DNA of 64,000 bases, taken from Hevea brasiliensis (Eukaryota; Streptophyta; Magnoliopsida; Malpighiales; Euphorbiaceae). Made by a program: the position numbers and the translations under genes. This document shows, in pieces, positions 11,606-24,707 of the stretch. The notes beneath the pieces were generated by a model, which was given only the letters and a program-made list of their open reading frames with translations, did not search any database and was not told the origin of the DNA. Location of the stretch: NCBI RefSeq assembly GCF_030052815.1, contig NC_079505.1:69710324-69774323 (forward strand), written 5' to 3'. The number at the start of each line of letters is the position of its first letter. The first letter of the stretch is position 1.

Positions 11606-14263
11606 CTTCCTTTTTTTTGTTCTTATCTTATTGAACACTATGAATTTTCCTACACACTTTCAGCGATGAAGGCAGAATTTTTAATTAGGGGGGCCTAATT
11701 AAAAATATATTATCTTTAAAAATAAGTGCACACGTATATATATATTGTCACACCTTACCCCTTCGTAAGGCATGACATGATCCCGTAATATATCTAATGA
11801 ACTACCGAACTTCGCCTACTGATAACTCATTAAATATACTACAAGGGATTTTAAAACGATCATTTTTTTTTTGTTAAGTGTGATGAGGAAAACAATTTTA
11901 AAAGAAAACTTATTCAAATTAATGTTATAATATTTAATTAGTATTTTTATAATTTTACAAAAATTCAGTATGGTACAGGCTAAAAATAGAACAAACAATT
12001 CTTCAAAAACCTGTAGAAAACAATTTATAAACATATTTCATCTCAATCAACTCAAGCATCTTGATCATCAATTTATTTTCATCATTCTCAAGTAATAATT
12101 CTCATCTTATAAACATAAATTCAAACTGGGTATTCTTATGCAAAATACAAGCCAAAATACATCAAAGTATTATTACAATTTTATTCTTACAACTGCTCAA
12201 TTGTCTATATGTACATACATGCTAATTACATCAAAATACATATACAATATGGTATACCTAGTATATACCCGAAATTATATCCACCACTGCTTTACGCTGC
12301 TTACTCTGCAGCTCTTTCCTTTTTTTTACTTGCGATAGCATGAAACAACTGTCACTGAGCAAAACACTCAGCGGTGCACAACTATAATTTTTAAAAGTCA
12401 CTAAAAGCATAATTTATCAATTGATAAGCAGGAATTTAAAATTTTCACAAATCCATAAATCACAAAGCTGATACCAATATTTTTAAAAACAATTTATCAA
12501 AATAAATTGCAAACAATAGTGTTGTCAATAATTCACACAACTTAGGTCATTACACAAAATTTCACAATTAATGCCGTGTTGTACACCACGACAAAGCAAT
12601 CTACAACCTCACTAACCAAAATTAATGAGGGAGGTGGCTAGCTAGCTATATGAGTACTCATCCAAACTCAACCTCAATTAGCAAGCCAGAGAGGGAGAAA
12701 ATATAATCAAACTCGACCCCAATGAATGGAGAAGGAACACAATATGAATTATCATGCTAAGTGTGGTTTCAAAAACAAATCTAAACAATTTCATTCAAAA
12801 ATTTCATTGCAAGTCAATAATCACATTTCATTCATAATTTTTTTCTTTTATAGGTTTAGCAACACACAATTCCTCAATTTAAAATTGTCAATGCAAATAA
12901 AATCATAAATCATTCATATAGGCTTATTCAAAGCAATTCTAAATTGAAAACAAAGAATTAGAAATAGTTGTTCACAAATCTTCTTAACTTGTCTTAACTT
13001 AACTCAATTTTTCTCCTTCCTTGGAAGACTCATTTTCAATTGAAACACATAATTAAAGTGTCTCAATACTCATCCAAAACATTTCCAATAACTAATCCAA
13101 TAATTGCATCATACATACTTAAATTACTTAGGAAGTTTCATAAAGCTTAGGTTCTAGATAGTTTTACCTCTTGACTTTTGAACCCAATTTCGACCTAGTT
13201 CTAATCATAATATAGTGAGGTGTTCTTCATAAAAATTGTCCCTCTATGTCTTAGTTTCATTTTCCAATTTTAATCACTCCATTTGGAGTTGTGTAGCTCT
13301 AGTTATAGTCAATTTACCAAGTGCTGGTCCAGTATCCAATACTGTTCTAGAACAAGGCAGATTCTAGAACTTAACTTGGTCAAGCTAATTGGACTAGTTA
13401 TGATCATAATTTGTGGTTAGTATTCTTAATATGACTTGTTCCCCTGTGTCTCATGGTTACGCAAGTTCTAGAATTTCCAAATTTGAGGTTATATTGGGTG
13501 AGTTATGGTAATTTAATCAACCTGGACTCATAACCCTACAGCTCCATAATTCTAGGTTCCAGATCAGGTTTTGCAATTCACATTTGAGGTCCTTATTATC
13601 AGAATTTGAGTAAGGTTTCAGAACTAAAGTTGTAGCCCTAAGTCTTAGGTTTTCAGATCTTTTTGGCTCATCCCATTTGGAATTTTATGGTCTAATTACT
13701 ATCTTAGGGTCAAATGGTTAAATTAATTTCAATGGAGGAATTCCATATTGGGAAGTCCTAATTTGCCCTAACAATTTCCCTAAGTTCTTTTAGGATCTAG
13801 GTTCTGGCTAAAACATCAAAGTTGCAGTTTTAGGTCTTATGAAGATTTTAGTTTTCGAATCACTGCATTTACAGTTTTGTAGCCCAAGTTATGGCATTTT
13901 TGCCACAACTGGTCAGATGGCCATTTGTCCAGGATTTCTAGGTCAAGTTTGGTTCTGGCAGATTTATTAGACTAACTTTGCTTAGCAATTTGACCAACTT
14001 AGGGTCATTATTTGGTTCATGATCTTTATAAGAAATGTTCTACTATGTTTCAAGTTTCCATTGGTTCAAGAATCACCTAATTTAGAGTTTTCTAGTGTGA
14101 GTTATGCCTAATTGAAAATGTACTATTCATTTGATTAATTCTGGTTAGGTCTGGAACACCAATTCCAGATTTAAGCAAATTTTAAATCAATTTATGGTCA
14201 GTTTTTGGATAAGGTCTCTACGTGAAAAATGTGGTTTTATGTCCTAAGTTTCATCTCCAATTG

Positions 14264-17200
14264 TGTCACACCTTACCCCTCTGTAAGGCATAATATGATC
14301 CCGTAGAATACCTAATAAACTACCAAACTTCACCTATCGATAACTCATTAAGTACTCTACAAGGGATTTTAAAATAATTTTCTTACTTTTATAAGTAGTG
14401 AACATTTTTTAATAAGTATTAAAACATTAAATTAAAGTTGGAAACTAGTTAAAATTTTTGGCCTATTTTATTTTTTCGCAAATTTTATAAAAATTTCGAA
14501 AGAGTGCTACCTATATTTTGAGAAAACAGTTCTTCAAATACCTATAAAAAGCACTTCTAATAATTTGTCTCAACAACTTCTTCAATTTCACAACCATCCC
14601 AATCAATTTCAACATCACTTATCAATTTTCAAAAATTCAAATCCACAATTTCCAATTTAAATATCATCTAAAATATTACTAATTACTTTCATTTAAATTA
14701 AAATAAAATACTTCCATTCATATGTAATTAAATGTAAAACAATTTATATACATCATACTAAAAATTTACATTAGGAAAATCCAAACTAAAATTTAATACA
14801 AAATTTATACAAACTGTTCAAGAGCAGTTTTACATGTCCATACCTTTACATACATTACATACATCAAAATAAATTTTTACAGTCAGAGTATAAGATATAC
14901 CTGATAGACTTCAGAGTAGGTAGCTCCTCTGTCTTCAGCAGCTCACTCTGCTGCTCTTCTAATCTCTATATCTGCGATAGCAATAACAGCCATCACTGAG
15001 TACTAGGACTCAGTGGTGTACAATATACTAAAATAATCTTTATGCAGAATTTAAATCATATTTATTCAAAAATTGGACTGAACATGAGAATTAAATACAA
15101 AACATGAATTATGAGATTTTAATCCAAACAATTTCATTTCGAAGTGTCAAAACCAATTTCATAAAACCCATAGTTATATCATGCCATTCGAAACAAATAT
15201 AATCTCAATAGCCAGAGGCTAAGGAGAAATCACATCTCAAGGCTAGCTAGCTCAAATATATGGGAACCCATTCTTTTTCTTCTTCTACTGGCACACACCT
15301 CAACACTTCAGCCAGAAAAGGAATCAAAATTTGAAACTGATTACCCCCACTAAACATGCTCGTGAGGTGTTCAAATATATGGTCATGACACTGTGGTTTC
15401 AAAACTTATCTTAACAATTTACTAAATATTTATGCCATCTCAAATATATAAAAATAACTTTCAACAATTTAAATCAAAAGCATAATAAATATTTTCTCAC
15501 AATGATGTCACAATTCAATAGTTCAATTCATTCAAAACAATATGCAGAAGAAAATTTACAGAAATTATACGTTGTGCACAAACCTTATATGAGTCTCCTT
15601 TTTGGCCTTGACTTGACATCTCAGGTTCCTTCCCGGTATTTTTTTCCACTGAAACAAACAGTTTCACAGTGTTTCAGTATCATAACTTAGCATAATCCAA
15701 AAATAAATTTAAATTCACTTTTACCTAGCTCTAATGTGCTAAACTTGATGTTCTTTAAAATTTGTGTTTCGGGGTTACTATTTATGACACTATTCAAGTC
15801 AATTTGTTGACTTTCTAAGGCTTAATAGGTATGGGAATTCCAACTTCACCCACATACCACATTTTGGTTACTAAATTTTTTGGTTTTGGTTGTTTACTCA
15901 AATATTAAGTTTTTTAGGCAAATTTGCAAATTTTCAGTTTTAGTGTCTTATGTTGCACTGTTCCATTGGTCATTTTGCTGTTAGAATTTGGCAAAATTTT
16001 CTTCATAGAAAATGTTCCCTTTTGTCTTAAATTTATTTTCCTTTTTTAATCACTCCAATTGGAGTTTTGTAGCTCAAGTTATAGCCATTTGAATCGTGGT
16101 TGCCGGATTAGACTTAACTTAGATTTTATGGGCAAATTCTAGTTTTGGCAGTTTTGGGTCACTAACTTTGGGTGGCTAAATGACTTGGTTAAGGGCATAA
16201 TTTGGGTTTGTGTTCTTCATGAAAGTTTTAGGTATATATCTCATCTATCCACTGGTAAATTTCAGGTCATTTAGACCTTCCTAGCCCAAGTTATGGCCAA
16301 ATGAATAAACACTGTTCATTTGGTCATTTTTGTACAGGGCAGAACACTCACATCCCGATTTGGCTAATTTGTTCACTATGCTATGGTCACTTTTTGGGCA
16401 TGATTCCTAAATGAAAAATGTGTCATTTTGTGTCTAGTTTCATTCCCAATTGGCCTCATAGCAATTGGGTTTGTAAATTTTTAATTTTGATCCCTGAAAG
16501 GGGTCATGCTGCAGGCAATCCGAATTTGCATTTGGTTCCAACACTTCTAACATACTCCAATTGGTCACAAATGACCATTTCTCACCTCAAACCAAGTCCA
16601 ACACACCATTTAACACATTTTTATATTCCAAACCCTAGGTTCCAAACCCTAATTCACCTATTTGTTGCATTTAACTAGTTAAACACATATACACATGCTT
16701 CCTTAACTCATTCAAACTTACCTACACTATTTATTCAATCAAATTCATATATTATCATCACAAATCCTAGCTGTCCAAATTTTCCTCTAGTCCTCCAACA
16801 ATTATTTTCTTTTAATTCTAAGTTAAAATCTAAGCTACTTGAACCAAAAACATAGAAATTAAACTAAGAAATGGAGGTTTGCTCACTAACGTCAACCTTT
16901 GATTTTCAATCTTTAATTCCCTTCTTCTTTTCTTCTTTCTTTCTTACTCAAACTTCTTTTCAAGTTGCCAAAACAAGTTTTAAGTAATAAAATTGGGGAA
17001 ATCTATGGTTACTTTGAAGGTTTGAAAGCTTGAATTTAATCTTTCATGGAGGATTTTGAAAGAGAGAGCTTGGGAGAGAGAGAGACAGCAAGGAATGGAA
17101 GATGAGTGTTTTCTATTTTTTTTTCCTTTTCTTTTTCTTTTATTAGTTTATCCTTAGGAAGAACAAAATTTAAATAAAATAAATTTTAGTTATAATAATT

Positions 17201-17765
17201 ATTGCATCATGCATGAGGTGTCATCACTTTTTACTTTTCCTTTTTTTTTTTTTTTCTATTAGTTCTTTAATTTAATTTTCGATTCTGAAATTTTCTTTTC
17301 TCCGATTTTATTTGACAGTTAGGTCAAGAGTCAGCTCTCGAGGTCAATTGACCAAATTGCCCCTCTCCAGTTTGACCCGGTTTGTAAATAATTCAATATT
17401 TCTTTCGACTCTCTGATCTAAGTATTTGACTGGCTTAACAATTCTTTTTCGTGATTTTCTCTTTTCCACTATGGTCGCAATAGTTCTAAAGACCGCGGCG
17501 TCATATTTTACAGTTTGAAATTTGAGTTTAAATTGACCTCACAGTCCTTCCCGAGAAGGTCACCCATTGCTGTGCCTCTCGGCTCATTTAACTTCTTATG
17601 TTCTATTTTTCTTATTTATACTTAACTATTTGACAATTACTAATTATTTGTGTTCAGGGCTTATTTAGTTGTCTTAGACATAGTTCTAATCCTCTTAATT
17701 TTTCGGACTGACACTGGTCACCGGAACAGTAAAATTTACCAGGCTATGCAAATAGGGGTGTTACA
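14264..17765 (-). repeat. 3' LTR of the nested element (3.5 kb)
   Basis: Starts TGTAACACCCCTATTTGC at 17765 (minus strand) and ends GGTGTGACA at 14264. It is the fuller of the two LTRs. It contains the ~1.47 kb (about 14832-16305) that is missing from the 5' LTR. Confidence 0.92.
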
Positions 17766-17766
17766 A

Positions 17767-17780
17767 TTCTCCCCCCCTTA
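17767..17780 (-). promoter_or_regulatory. Polypurine tract
   Basis: The minus strand reads AAGGGGGGGAGAA immediately before the 3' LTR, the plus-strand DNA primer site of LTR retroelements. Confidence 0.88.
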
Positions 17781-17812
17781 AAATAAATTTCATCTCGAAA
17801 CTTTACCTGGTA

Positions 17813-20800
17813 TCAATCTCTGAACAGCTGTGGGTGCTGTCTCCTCATGTCCTCCTCTCGTTCTTAAGTAGCTTATTGGCCCGAATGATGGTTCCATAGC
17901 ACTTTCACTAACAGTATCTGCTTATTCCGTAGCTGCTTCACCTCATAAGCCAAAATCTCTATGGGTTCTTTCTCATATGTGAGGTCTGGATTCACTTAAA
18001 TTTCTTCTACTGGTAGTACATGAGATGGGTCTGATCGATACCTCCTCAACAAAGACACATGGAAGACATTATGTATTTTTTCTAACTCTAGAGGTAGTGC
18101 CAAACGATATGCCAAAGGACTCACTCTTTCCAGAACCTCATATGGCCTAATAAAACGAGGACTCAGTTTCCCCTTTCTGCCGAATCTCATAATTCTCTTC
18201 TAAGGGGAAACCTTGAGGAATACTTTCTCACCCACTGCATACTCAATATCCCTTCTCTTTAAATCAATGTAGGACTTTTGATGGTCTGATGCAGTCTTAA
18301 GTCGATCTCTTATCACCCTGATCTTTTCCTCAGTTTGCTGAAAAATTTCGGGCCCAATCATCTTCCTTTCACCTACTTCATCACAACACAAGGGAGTTCT
18401 GCATTTTCTGCCATACAAAGCTTTATATGGAGGCATCCCAATGCTTGATTGGTAGCTGTTGTTGTAAGTAAACTCAATCAAAGGTAAGTGTATGTCCCAA
18501 CTACCCTCAAATTCAATCACACAAGCCTGTAGTATGTCCTCCAAGATCTAAATTACCCTCTCAGACTGGCCATCTGTCTGTGGGTGGAATGCCGTACTGA
18601 AGTTCAATCTAGTTCCTAGGGCTCTCTGAAGACTACCCTAGAATCTATAAGTGAACCTAGGATCTCTGCCAGATACGATGGATATTGGCACTCCATGCAG
18701 TCTTACTGTCTCATCAATATACAGCTTAACCAATTTTTCTAGACTATAGTCCATCCGGACTGGCAGAAAATGAGCAGACTTGGTTAGTCTGTCAACAATG
18801 ACCCAAACTGCATCATGACTCTTCTGTGTCCTCGGAAGTCCCATCACAAAATCCATCGTTATTCTCTCCCATTTCCATTCTGGTACTGGTAGTGGATACA
18901 ACAAACCAGTTGGTACTTGATGTTTTGCCTTCACTTGCTGACAAGTTAGGCATTTGGAAACAAATTCTGCCACATCTCTTTTCGTACCCATCCACTAGTA
19001 ATGCTCCTTTAGCCCTCTATACATTTTTGTGCCACCAGGGTGCATGGAAAAAGGAGACTCATGTGCTTCCTTCAAAATGATCTTCCTTAATTCAACATCA
19101 TTAGAAACACACATTCTACCCTGGTGTAGCAGTAGACCGCCATCTCTTGTTGAGAATTCTGGTTTCTTGCCCTGTCTGACTTCTTCTAACAGCTTCTGAT
19201 ACCTTTCATCATTCTGAGCAGCCATTCTGATATGATCAATCAACACTAGCTGTACATGCCACGCAACTGCAATCTACCCCTCATCATTAATCTCTAAGCT
19301 GGCATGTAATGATTTCAACTCATGTACCATAGATAAAGGAGTAACCCATAGACTTGCCATAGTCTTGCGACTTAAAGCGTCAGCCACAACATTAGCTTTC
19401 CCTAGCTGATAGTCTATCAGACAATCATAGTTTTTTATCAACTCTAACCATCTCCTCTGTCTTAAATTCAACTCTTTCTGGGTGCCCAAATACTTCAAAC
19501 TCTTATGATCTGTGTAGATGTAGCATTTCTCCCCATACAAATAGTGTCTCCAGATCTTAAGAGCAAACATAATAGCTGTAAGCTCTAAATCATGTGTCGG
19601 ATAATTCCTTTCATACGGTTTCAGCTGGCGTGATGCATAGGCAACGACATTTTGATCTTGCATCAACACGTAGCCTAACCCATTGTGAAAAGCATCACTG
19701 TAAACTGTGTATTCTTTACCTGGAGTAGGTAAAGTCAGGACTGGAGCCTCAGTCAAACATTTCTTCAATTCATCAAAACTCTATTGGCATTTATCCGTCC
19801 ACTAAAATTTCACATCTTTTCTAAGCATCTTGGTCAATGGAGATGCCAACATGGAAAATCTCTTCACAAATCTACGGTAGTATCCAGCTAAACCCAGAAA
19901 ACTGTGAATCTCTGTGATATTTTTGGGTGGCCTCCAATTAAGGACAGCTTCTATCTTACTTGGATCTACCTTGATGCCCTCTACTGATACTACATGCCCC
20001 AAGAAAGATATTTTCTTCAATCAAAATTCACTCTTTGATAATTTGGCATATAGCTGTTTCTCCCTCAAAGTCTGTAGTACAATCCGCAGATGTCTATCAT
20101 GCTCTTCTGCACTCCTCGAATAGACTAATATATCATCTATAAATACCACAACAAACTGATCGAGGTATGGTCTGAAGATAGTGTTCATCAGATCCATAAA
20201 AGCAGCCGGAACATTAGTTAACCCGAATGGCATGACCAAGAACTCATAATGGACATAGCGGGTTCTAAAGGCAGTTTTAGGAATACTCTGCTCTTATACT
20301 TTTAGCTGATAATAACCTGATCTCAGGTCAACTTTGGAGAATACAGCTGCACCCCTCAACTGATCAAACAAGTCATCAATGCGGGGCAATGGATATCTAT
20401 TCTTTATTGTCACCTTATTCAACTGTCGATAGTCAATGCATAAGCAGAGAGTGCCATCTTTCTTCTTAACAAACAATACTGGCGCTCCCCAAGGTGACAC
20501 ACTAGGGCGGATAAAGCCCTTGTCAAGCAGCTCTTACAACTGCACTTTCAACTCTTTCAATTCTGTAGGTGCCATTCTATATGGTGTTATGGAGATTGGG
20601 TCCACACCAGGCATAACATCAATCTCAAATTGCACCTCTCTTTCTGGAGGTAATCCTAGCAATTCATCAGGAAACACATCCGGAAAGTCACATACTGTAG
20701 GGATGTCTTTAAGTGTTGGACTCCCCACTTGGGTGTCTATCACTTGTGCCAAGTATGCTTCACACCCCTTTTTGATCATCCTTCATGCTAGTGTAGCCGA

Positions 20801-21226
20801 AATGATGTTTGATGGTAGTAAATGCCTCTCCCCATGTATTACCACATCACCGTACAGAGGGAGACCAAAAGTGACTCTTGATCTCTGATCAATCATGGCA
20901 TGATGCCTGGCTAACCAATCCATGCCCAAGATAATATCATAATCTCTAAAGGGCATTTCAATCAAATCTGACAGAAAAACATGTCCTTGGATCACCAAAG
21001 GATAGTCTCTATAGATTCTGTTGACCTGGATCTCTTGTCCTAACGGACTAGTTACTAGCACTTCAAAATCCATTTTGGCACACGAAACAACAAGTGAACT
21101 GATTATGCTAGCACTAATATATGAGTGGGTGGAACCCAGATCAAACAACACAAATACTTCTTGATCAGAGATAGAAAATGTACCAGCTAAAATATCAGAA
21201 GTCTCAGCCTCTTCTCGCTGTCTCAA
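17813..21226 (-). pseudogene. Decayed pol (PR-RT-RH-INT-chromodomain) of the nested element
   Basis: Domains in order on the minus strand are: aspartic protease (~21155-20950, active-site triplet D-L-G at 21142-21134 followed by STHSYIS); RT (~20500-19800, including [29 protein letters not shown] and [10 protein letters not shown]); RNase H (19768-19274, with [14 protein letters not shown] and DALSRK); integrase zinc finger and core (19246-18200, with [30 protein letters not shown]); and a chromodomain up to the stop at 17813. At least nine in-frame stops interrupt it. Most fall where relatives have Trp or Gln, as expected from C-to-T or G-to-A changes. The second integrase Asp (usual S-D-R) is Gly at 18668-18670, so this copy could not integrate. 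Confidence 0.92.
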
Positions 21227-21357
21227 CGTATAGACTTTGGCTGAAGCACTTCCTTGTACTAACTGACCAACTGTACCCTGACTGCTGAAGCAGTGCCTCT
21301 ACCTCTACCTCTACCTCATCCTCTGCCAACTGGTTGTGAACCTCTGGGAGTAGGACT

Positions 21358-22473
21358 CTAAATGGATCCTTCTGCAATCGTAGGAGCTGGACCGAATCTA
21401 GGAGCACTAGTGCAGTCTTTTGCAATATGACCCTTGCCTCCACAGTTAAAACAGGCTCCTGTAGCCCAATAGCATTCTCCCCCATGAATCTTGCCACAAG
21501 TCTCACAGGGGCGGGGAGGTTGTGAACCCCTGCTTGACTGTTGACCAGACTTAGGGGGTCTCTGTCCAGAAAATCGGCCCCTTCCAAACCGTCCACCTCG
21601 ACCTCTACTAGGTCCACCAAATTTCTTCCTCTTCCCAGAAGTACTACTAGAACTTAGCTCTACTGACTTTTTCCCTTTATCTTTTTTTGATTTCTCAGCT
21701 TTCTCTGATTTTTCTTTTGCTAGGGTCGCTTCTGATTCAATTCTTTCCAACTCAAGTGCTTGAGAAATGAGCTCAGAGAAGTTGCTGTGTCTAAATCCCA
21801 CTACTTGCATCCTCAAACTGGGCTTCAAACCCATCTCAAATCTCTTGCACCTTGCCTTGCTGGTAGAAAGAAGACTCCCAGCATAGTGGCTTAAGTGAGA
21901 GAACTCCCTTTCATATTCTGCCACTGTTCTGTTGCCTTGTTTTAGACTCAGAAATTATTGTAACTTTTGATCCACATATGCGTCTGGGATGTATTTTTAT
22001 CTGAATTCTTTGATGAAGTCATCCCAGGTCAGTACTGGTGGTTCAGCTAAGCTGTGGGGGATGGTCTTCCACCAATCATACGCATCCCCTTGCAATAGCG
22101 ACACAGAGTATTCAAATTTCAACTCATCTTGGCAGTGTAGCTTCTTAAACACTCTGTCCATTCTCTCTAACCACTGCTCTACCTCTAAAGGGTCTACTGT
22201 ACCCTTGAACTCCATAGCTCCATACTTCAATAACTTATCATACTGTCTGGCTGGAGGCAATGGTTGTACCACAGGTGTTTGGGGTGGAGCTTGAGCAAGC
22301 ATACCCCCAGCCATTTGTTGAAATATCACAGCCATCTGCTGTGCGAACTGTGCAGGAAACTGCGGTATTTGTGGGGCTGGTGCTACTGACCCATTGACAT
22401 TCTGTAGAGCGGGGGCTTTCCCTTGTGCCTCAGCTTCAACATATTGCTCAACTGAGCGATCTCCTTCTTCCAT
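21358..22473 (-). pseudogene. Decayed gag of the nested element
   Basis: Starts at 22473 (MEEGDRSVEQY) and contains the gag core (FKGTVDPLEVEQWLERMDRVF, DDFIKEFR, AEYEREFSHLSHYA). A basic Ser/Arg/Gly-rich stretch and a CCHC zinc knuckle CFNCGGKGHIAKDC near 21440-21400 follow. The frame breaks between 21997 and 21924 (stops after FIKEFR and after DQKLQ), so it is not translatable as one protein. It packages element RNA when intact. Confidence 0.9.
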
Positions 22474-22642
22474 TTCAGTTTGAAATTAGGGTATCTCCTG
22501 AGCAAATAACACAAGGAGATTTCCCTCCATTAGTTCATATTTATGATGTAATGCACTGTATGTAACAAATAAGGACATTGAGCAATTGTACTTAGTAAAG
22601 AAAAGACACAAATTCATAAATTAAAACATACTTCAAAAATTT

Positions 22643-22654
22643 GCTCTGATACCA
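22643..22654 (-). promoter_or_regulatory. Primer binding site (initiator Met tRNA)
   Basis: The minus strand reads TGGTATCAGAGC, complementary to the 3' end of plant initiator methionine tRNA, eight bases inside the 5' LTR. This is the standard PBS of Ty3/Gypsy chromoviruses. Confidence 0.95.
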
Positions 22655-22662
22655 CTAAAACA

Positions 22663-24707
22663 TGTCACACATTACCCCTCTGCAAGGCATAACATGATCC
22701 CGTAGAATACCTAATGAACTACCAAACTTCACCTACCGATAACTCATTAAGTACCCTACAAGGGATTTTAAAACAATTTTCTTACTCTTATAAGTGGTGA
22801 GCATTTTCTAATAAGTATTAAAACATTTAATTAAAATTGAAAACTAGTTAAAATTTTTTGCCTATTTTATTTTTTCGCAAATTTTATAAAAATTTCGGCA
22901 GAGTGCCACCTGTATTTTGAGAAAACAGTTCTTCAAATACCTGTAAAAAGCACTTCCAATAATTTATCTCAACAACTTCTTCAATTTTACAACCATCCCA
23001 ATCAATTTCAACATCACTTATCAATTTCCAAAAATTCAAATCCATAATTTCTAATTCAAATATCATCCAAAATAATACTAATTACTTTCATTCAAATTAA
23101 AATAAAATACTTCCATTCATATGTAATTAAATGTAAAACAATTTATATACATCATACTAAAAATGTACATTAGGAAAATCCAAACTAAAATTTATTACAA
23201 ACTTTATACAAACTGTTCAATGAACAAATACTATTCATTTGGTCATTTTTATACAGGGCAGAACACTCACATCCGGATTTGGCCAATTTGTTCACTGTAC
23301 TATGGTCACTTTTTGGGCATGATTCCTAAATGAAAAATGTGTCATTTTGTGTCTAGTTTCATTCCCAATTGGCATCACACCAATTGAGTTTGTAAATTTT
23401 CAGTTTTTGTCCCTGAAAGGGACCTTGCAGCATGACCCTAAGCAATCTGAATTTGCATTTGGTTCTAACACTTCTAACATACTCCAATTGGTCACAAATG
23501 ACCATTTCTCACCTCAAACCAAGTCCAACACACCATTTAACACATTCTCACATTTTTGTATTCTAAAACCTAGGTGCCAAACCCTAATTCACCTATTTGT
23601 TGCATTTAACTAGTTAAACACATATGCACATGCTTTCTTAACTCATTCAAACTTACCTGCACTATTTATTCAATCAAATTCATATATTATCATCACAAAC
23701 CCTAGCTGGCTAAATTTTCCTTTAGTCCTCCAACAATTAGTTTCTTTTAATTTTAAGTTAAAATCTAAGCTACTTGAACCAAAAACATAGAAATTAAACT
23801 AAGAAATGGAGGTTTTCTTACTAACCTCAACCTTTGATTTTCAATCTTCAATTCCCTTCTTCTTTTCTTCTTTCTTTCTTACTCAAACTTCTTTTCAAGT
23901 TGCCAAAAGAAGTTTTAAGTAATAAAATTGGGGAAATCGATGGTTACTTTGAAGGTTTGAAAGCTTGAATTTAAGCTTTCATGGAGGATTTTGAAAGAGA
24001 GAGCTTAGGAGAGAGAGAGACGGCAAGGAATGGAAGATGAGTTTTTTCTATTTTTTTTTTCTTTTTCTTTTATTAGTTTATCCTTAGGAAGACCAAAATT
24101 TAAATAAAATAAATTTTAGTTATAATAATTATTGCATCATGCATGAGGTCATGCATGATGTCATCACTTTTACTTTTCCTTTTTTTCTCTTTTTTTTTAT
24201 TAGTTCTTTAATTTAATTCCCGATTCTAAAATTTTCTTTTTTTCTGATTTTATTTGACAGTTAGGTCAGGAGTCAGCTCTCCGGGTCAATTGACCAAATT
24301 GCCCCTCACCGGTTCGACCTGGTTTTCAAATAATTCACTATTTCTTACAGCTCTCTGACCTAATTATTTGACTGACTTAACAATTCTTTTTCGTGATTTT
24401 CTCTTTTCCACTATTTTCGCAATAGTCCTAAGGACCGCGGCGTCACATTTTATGGTTCGAAATTTGAGTTTAAATCGACCTCGCAGTCCTTCCCGAGAAG
24501 GTCGCCCATTGCTGTGCCTCTCGGCTCATTTAACTTCTTATGTTCTGTTTTTCTTATTTATACTTAACTATTTGACAATTACTAATTATTTGTGTTCAGG
24601 GCTTATCTAGTTGTCTTAGACATGGTTCTAATCTCCTTAATTGTCCAAACCGACACTAGTCACCGGAATAGTAAAATTTACCAGGCTATGCAAATAGGGG
24701 TATTACA
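22663..24707 (-). repeat. 5' LTR of the nested element, internally deleted (2.05 kb)
   Basis: Same ends as the 3' LTR (TGTAATACCCC...GTGTGACA) but about 1.47 kb shorter. The gap is near 23220, where 'caaactgttc' runs directly into 'aatgaacaaatactattc'. The two parental joints share only 'aa'. Confidence 0.9.

Larger units (their letters stand above)
14264..24707 (-). mobile_element. Full-length Ty3/Gypsy chromovirus-type retrotransposon (Tekay/Del-like)
   Basis: This 10.44-kb element reads on the minus strand: 5' LTR 24707-22663, PBS, gag, protease, reverse transcriptase, RNase H, integrase, chromodomain, PPT, 3' LTR 17765-14264. The target duplication is AATTG (14259-14263 and 24708-24712). 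The domain order RT-RH-INT places it in Ty3/Gypsy. The C-terminal chromodomain, iMet-type PBS and long LTRs agree with the Tekay/Del clade, though the clade call is by resemblance only. Every coding part is broken by stops. The LTRs differ at about 20 of the first ~330 aligned positions, nearly all transitions, so it is not recent. Confidence 0.92.

Noticed and set aside
20436..20888. Plus-strand 150-codon ORF
   Set aside because: Antisense shadow of the retroelement reverse transcriptase/protease region.
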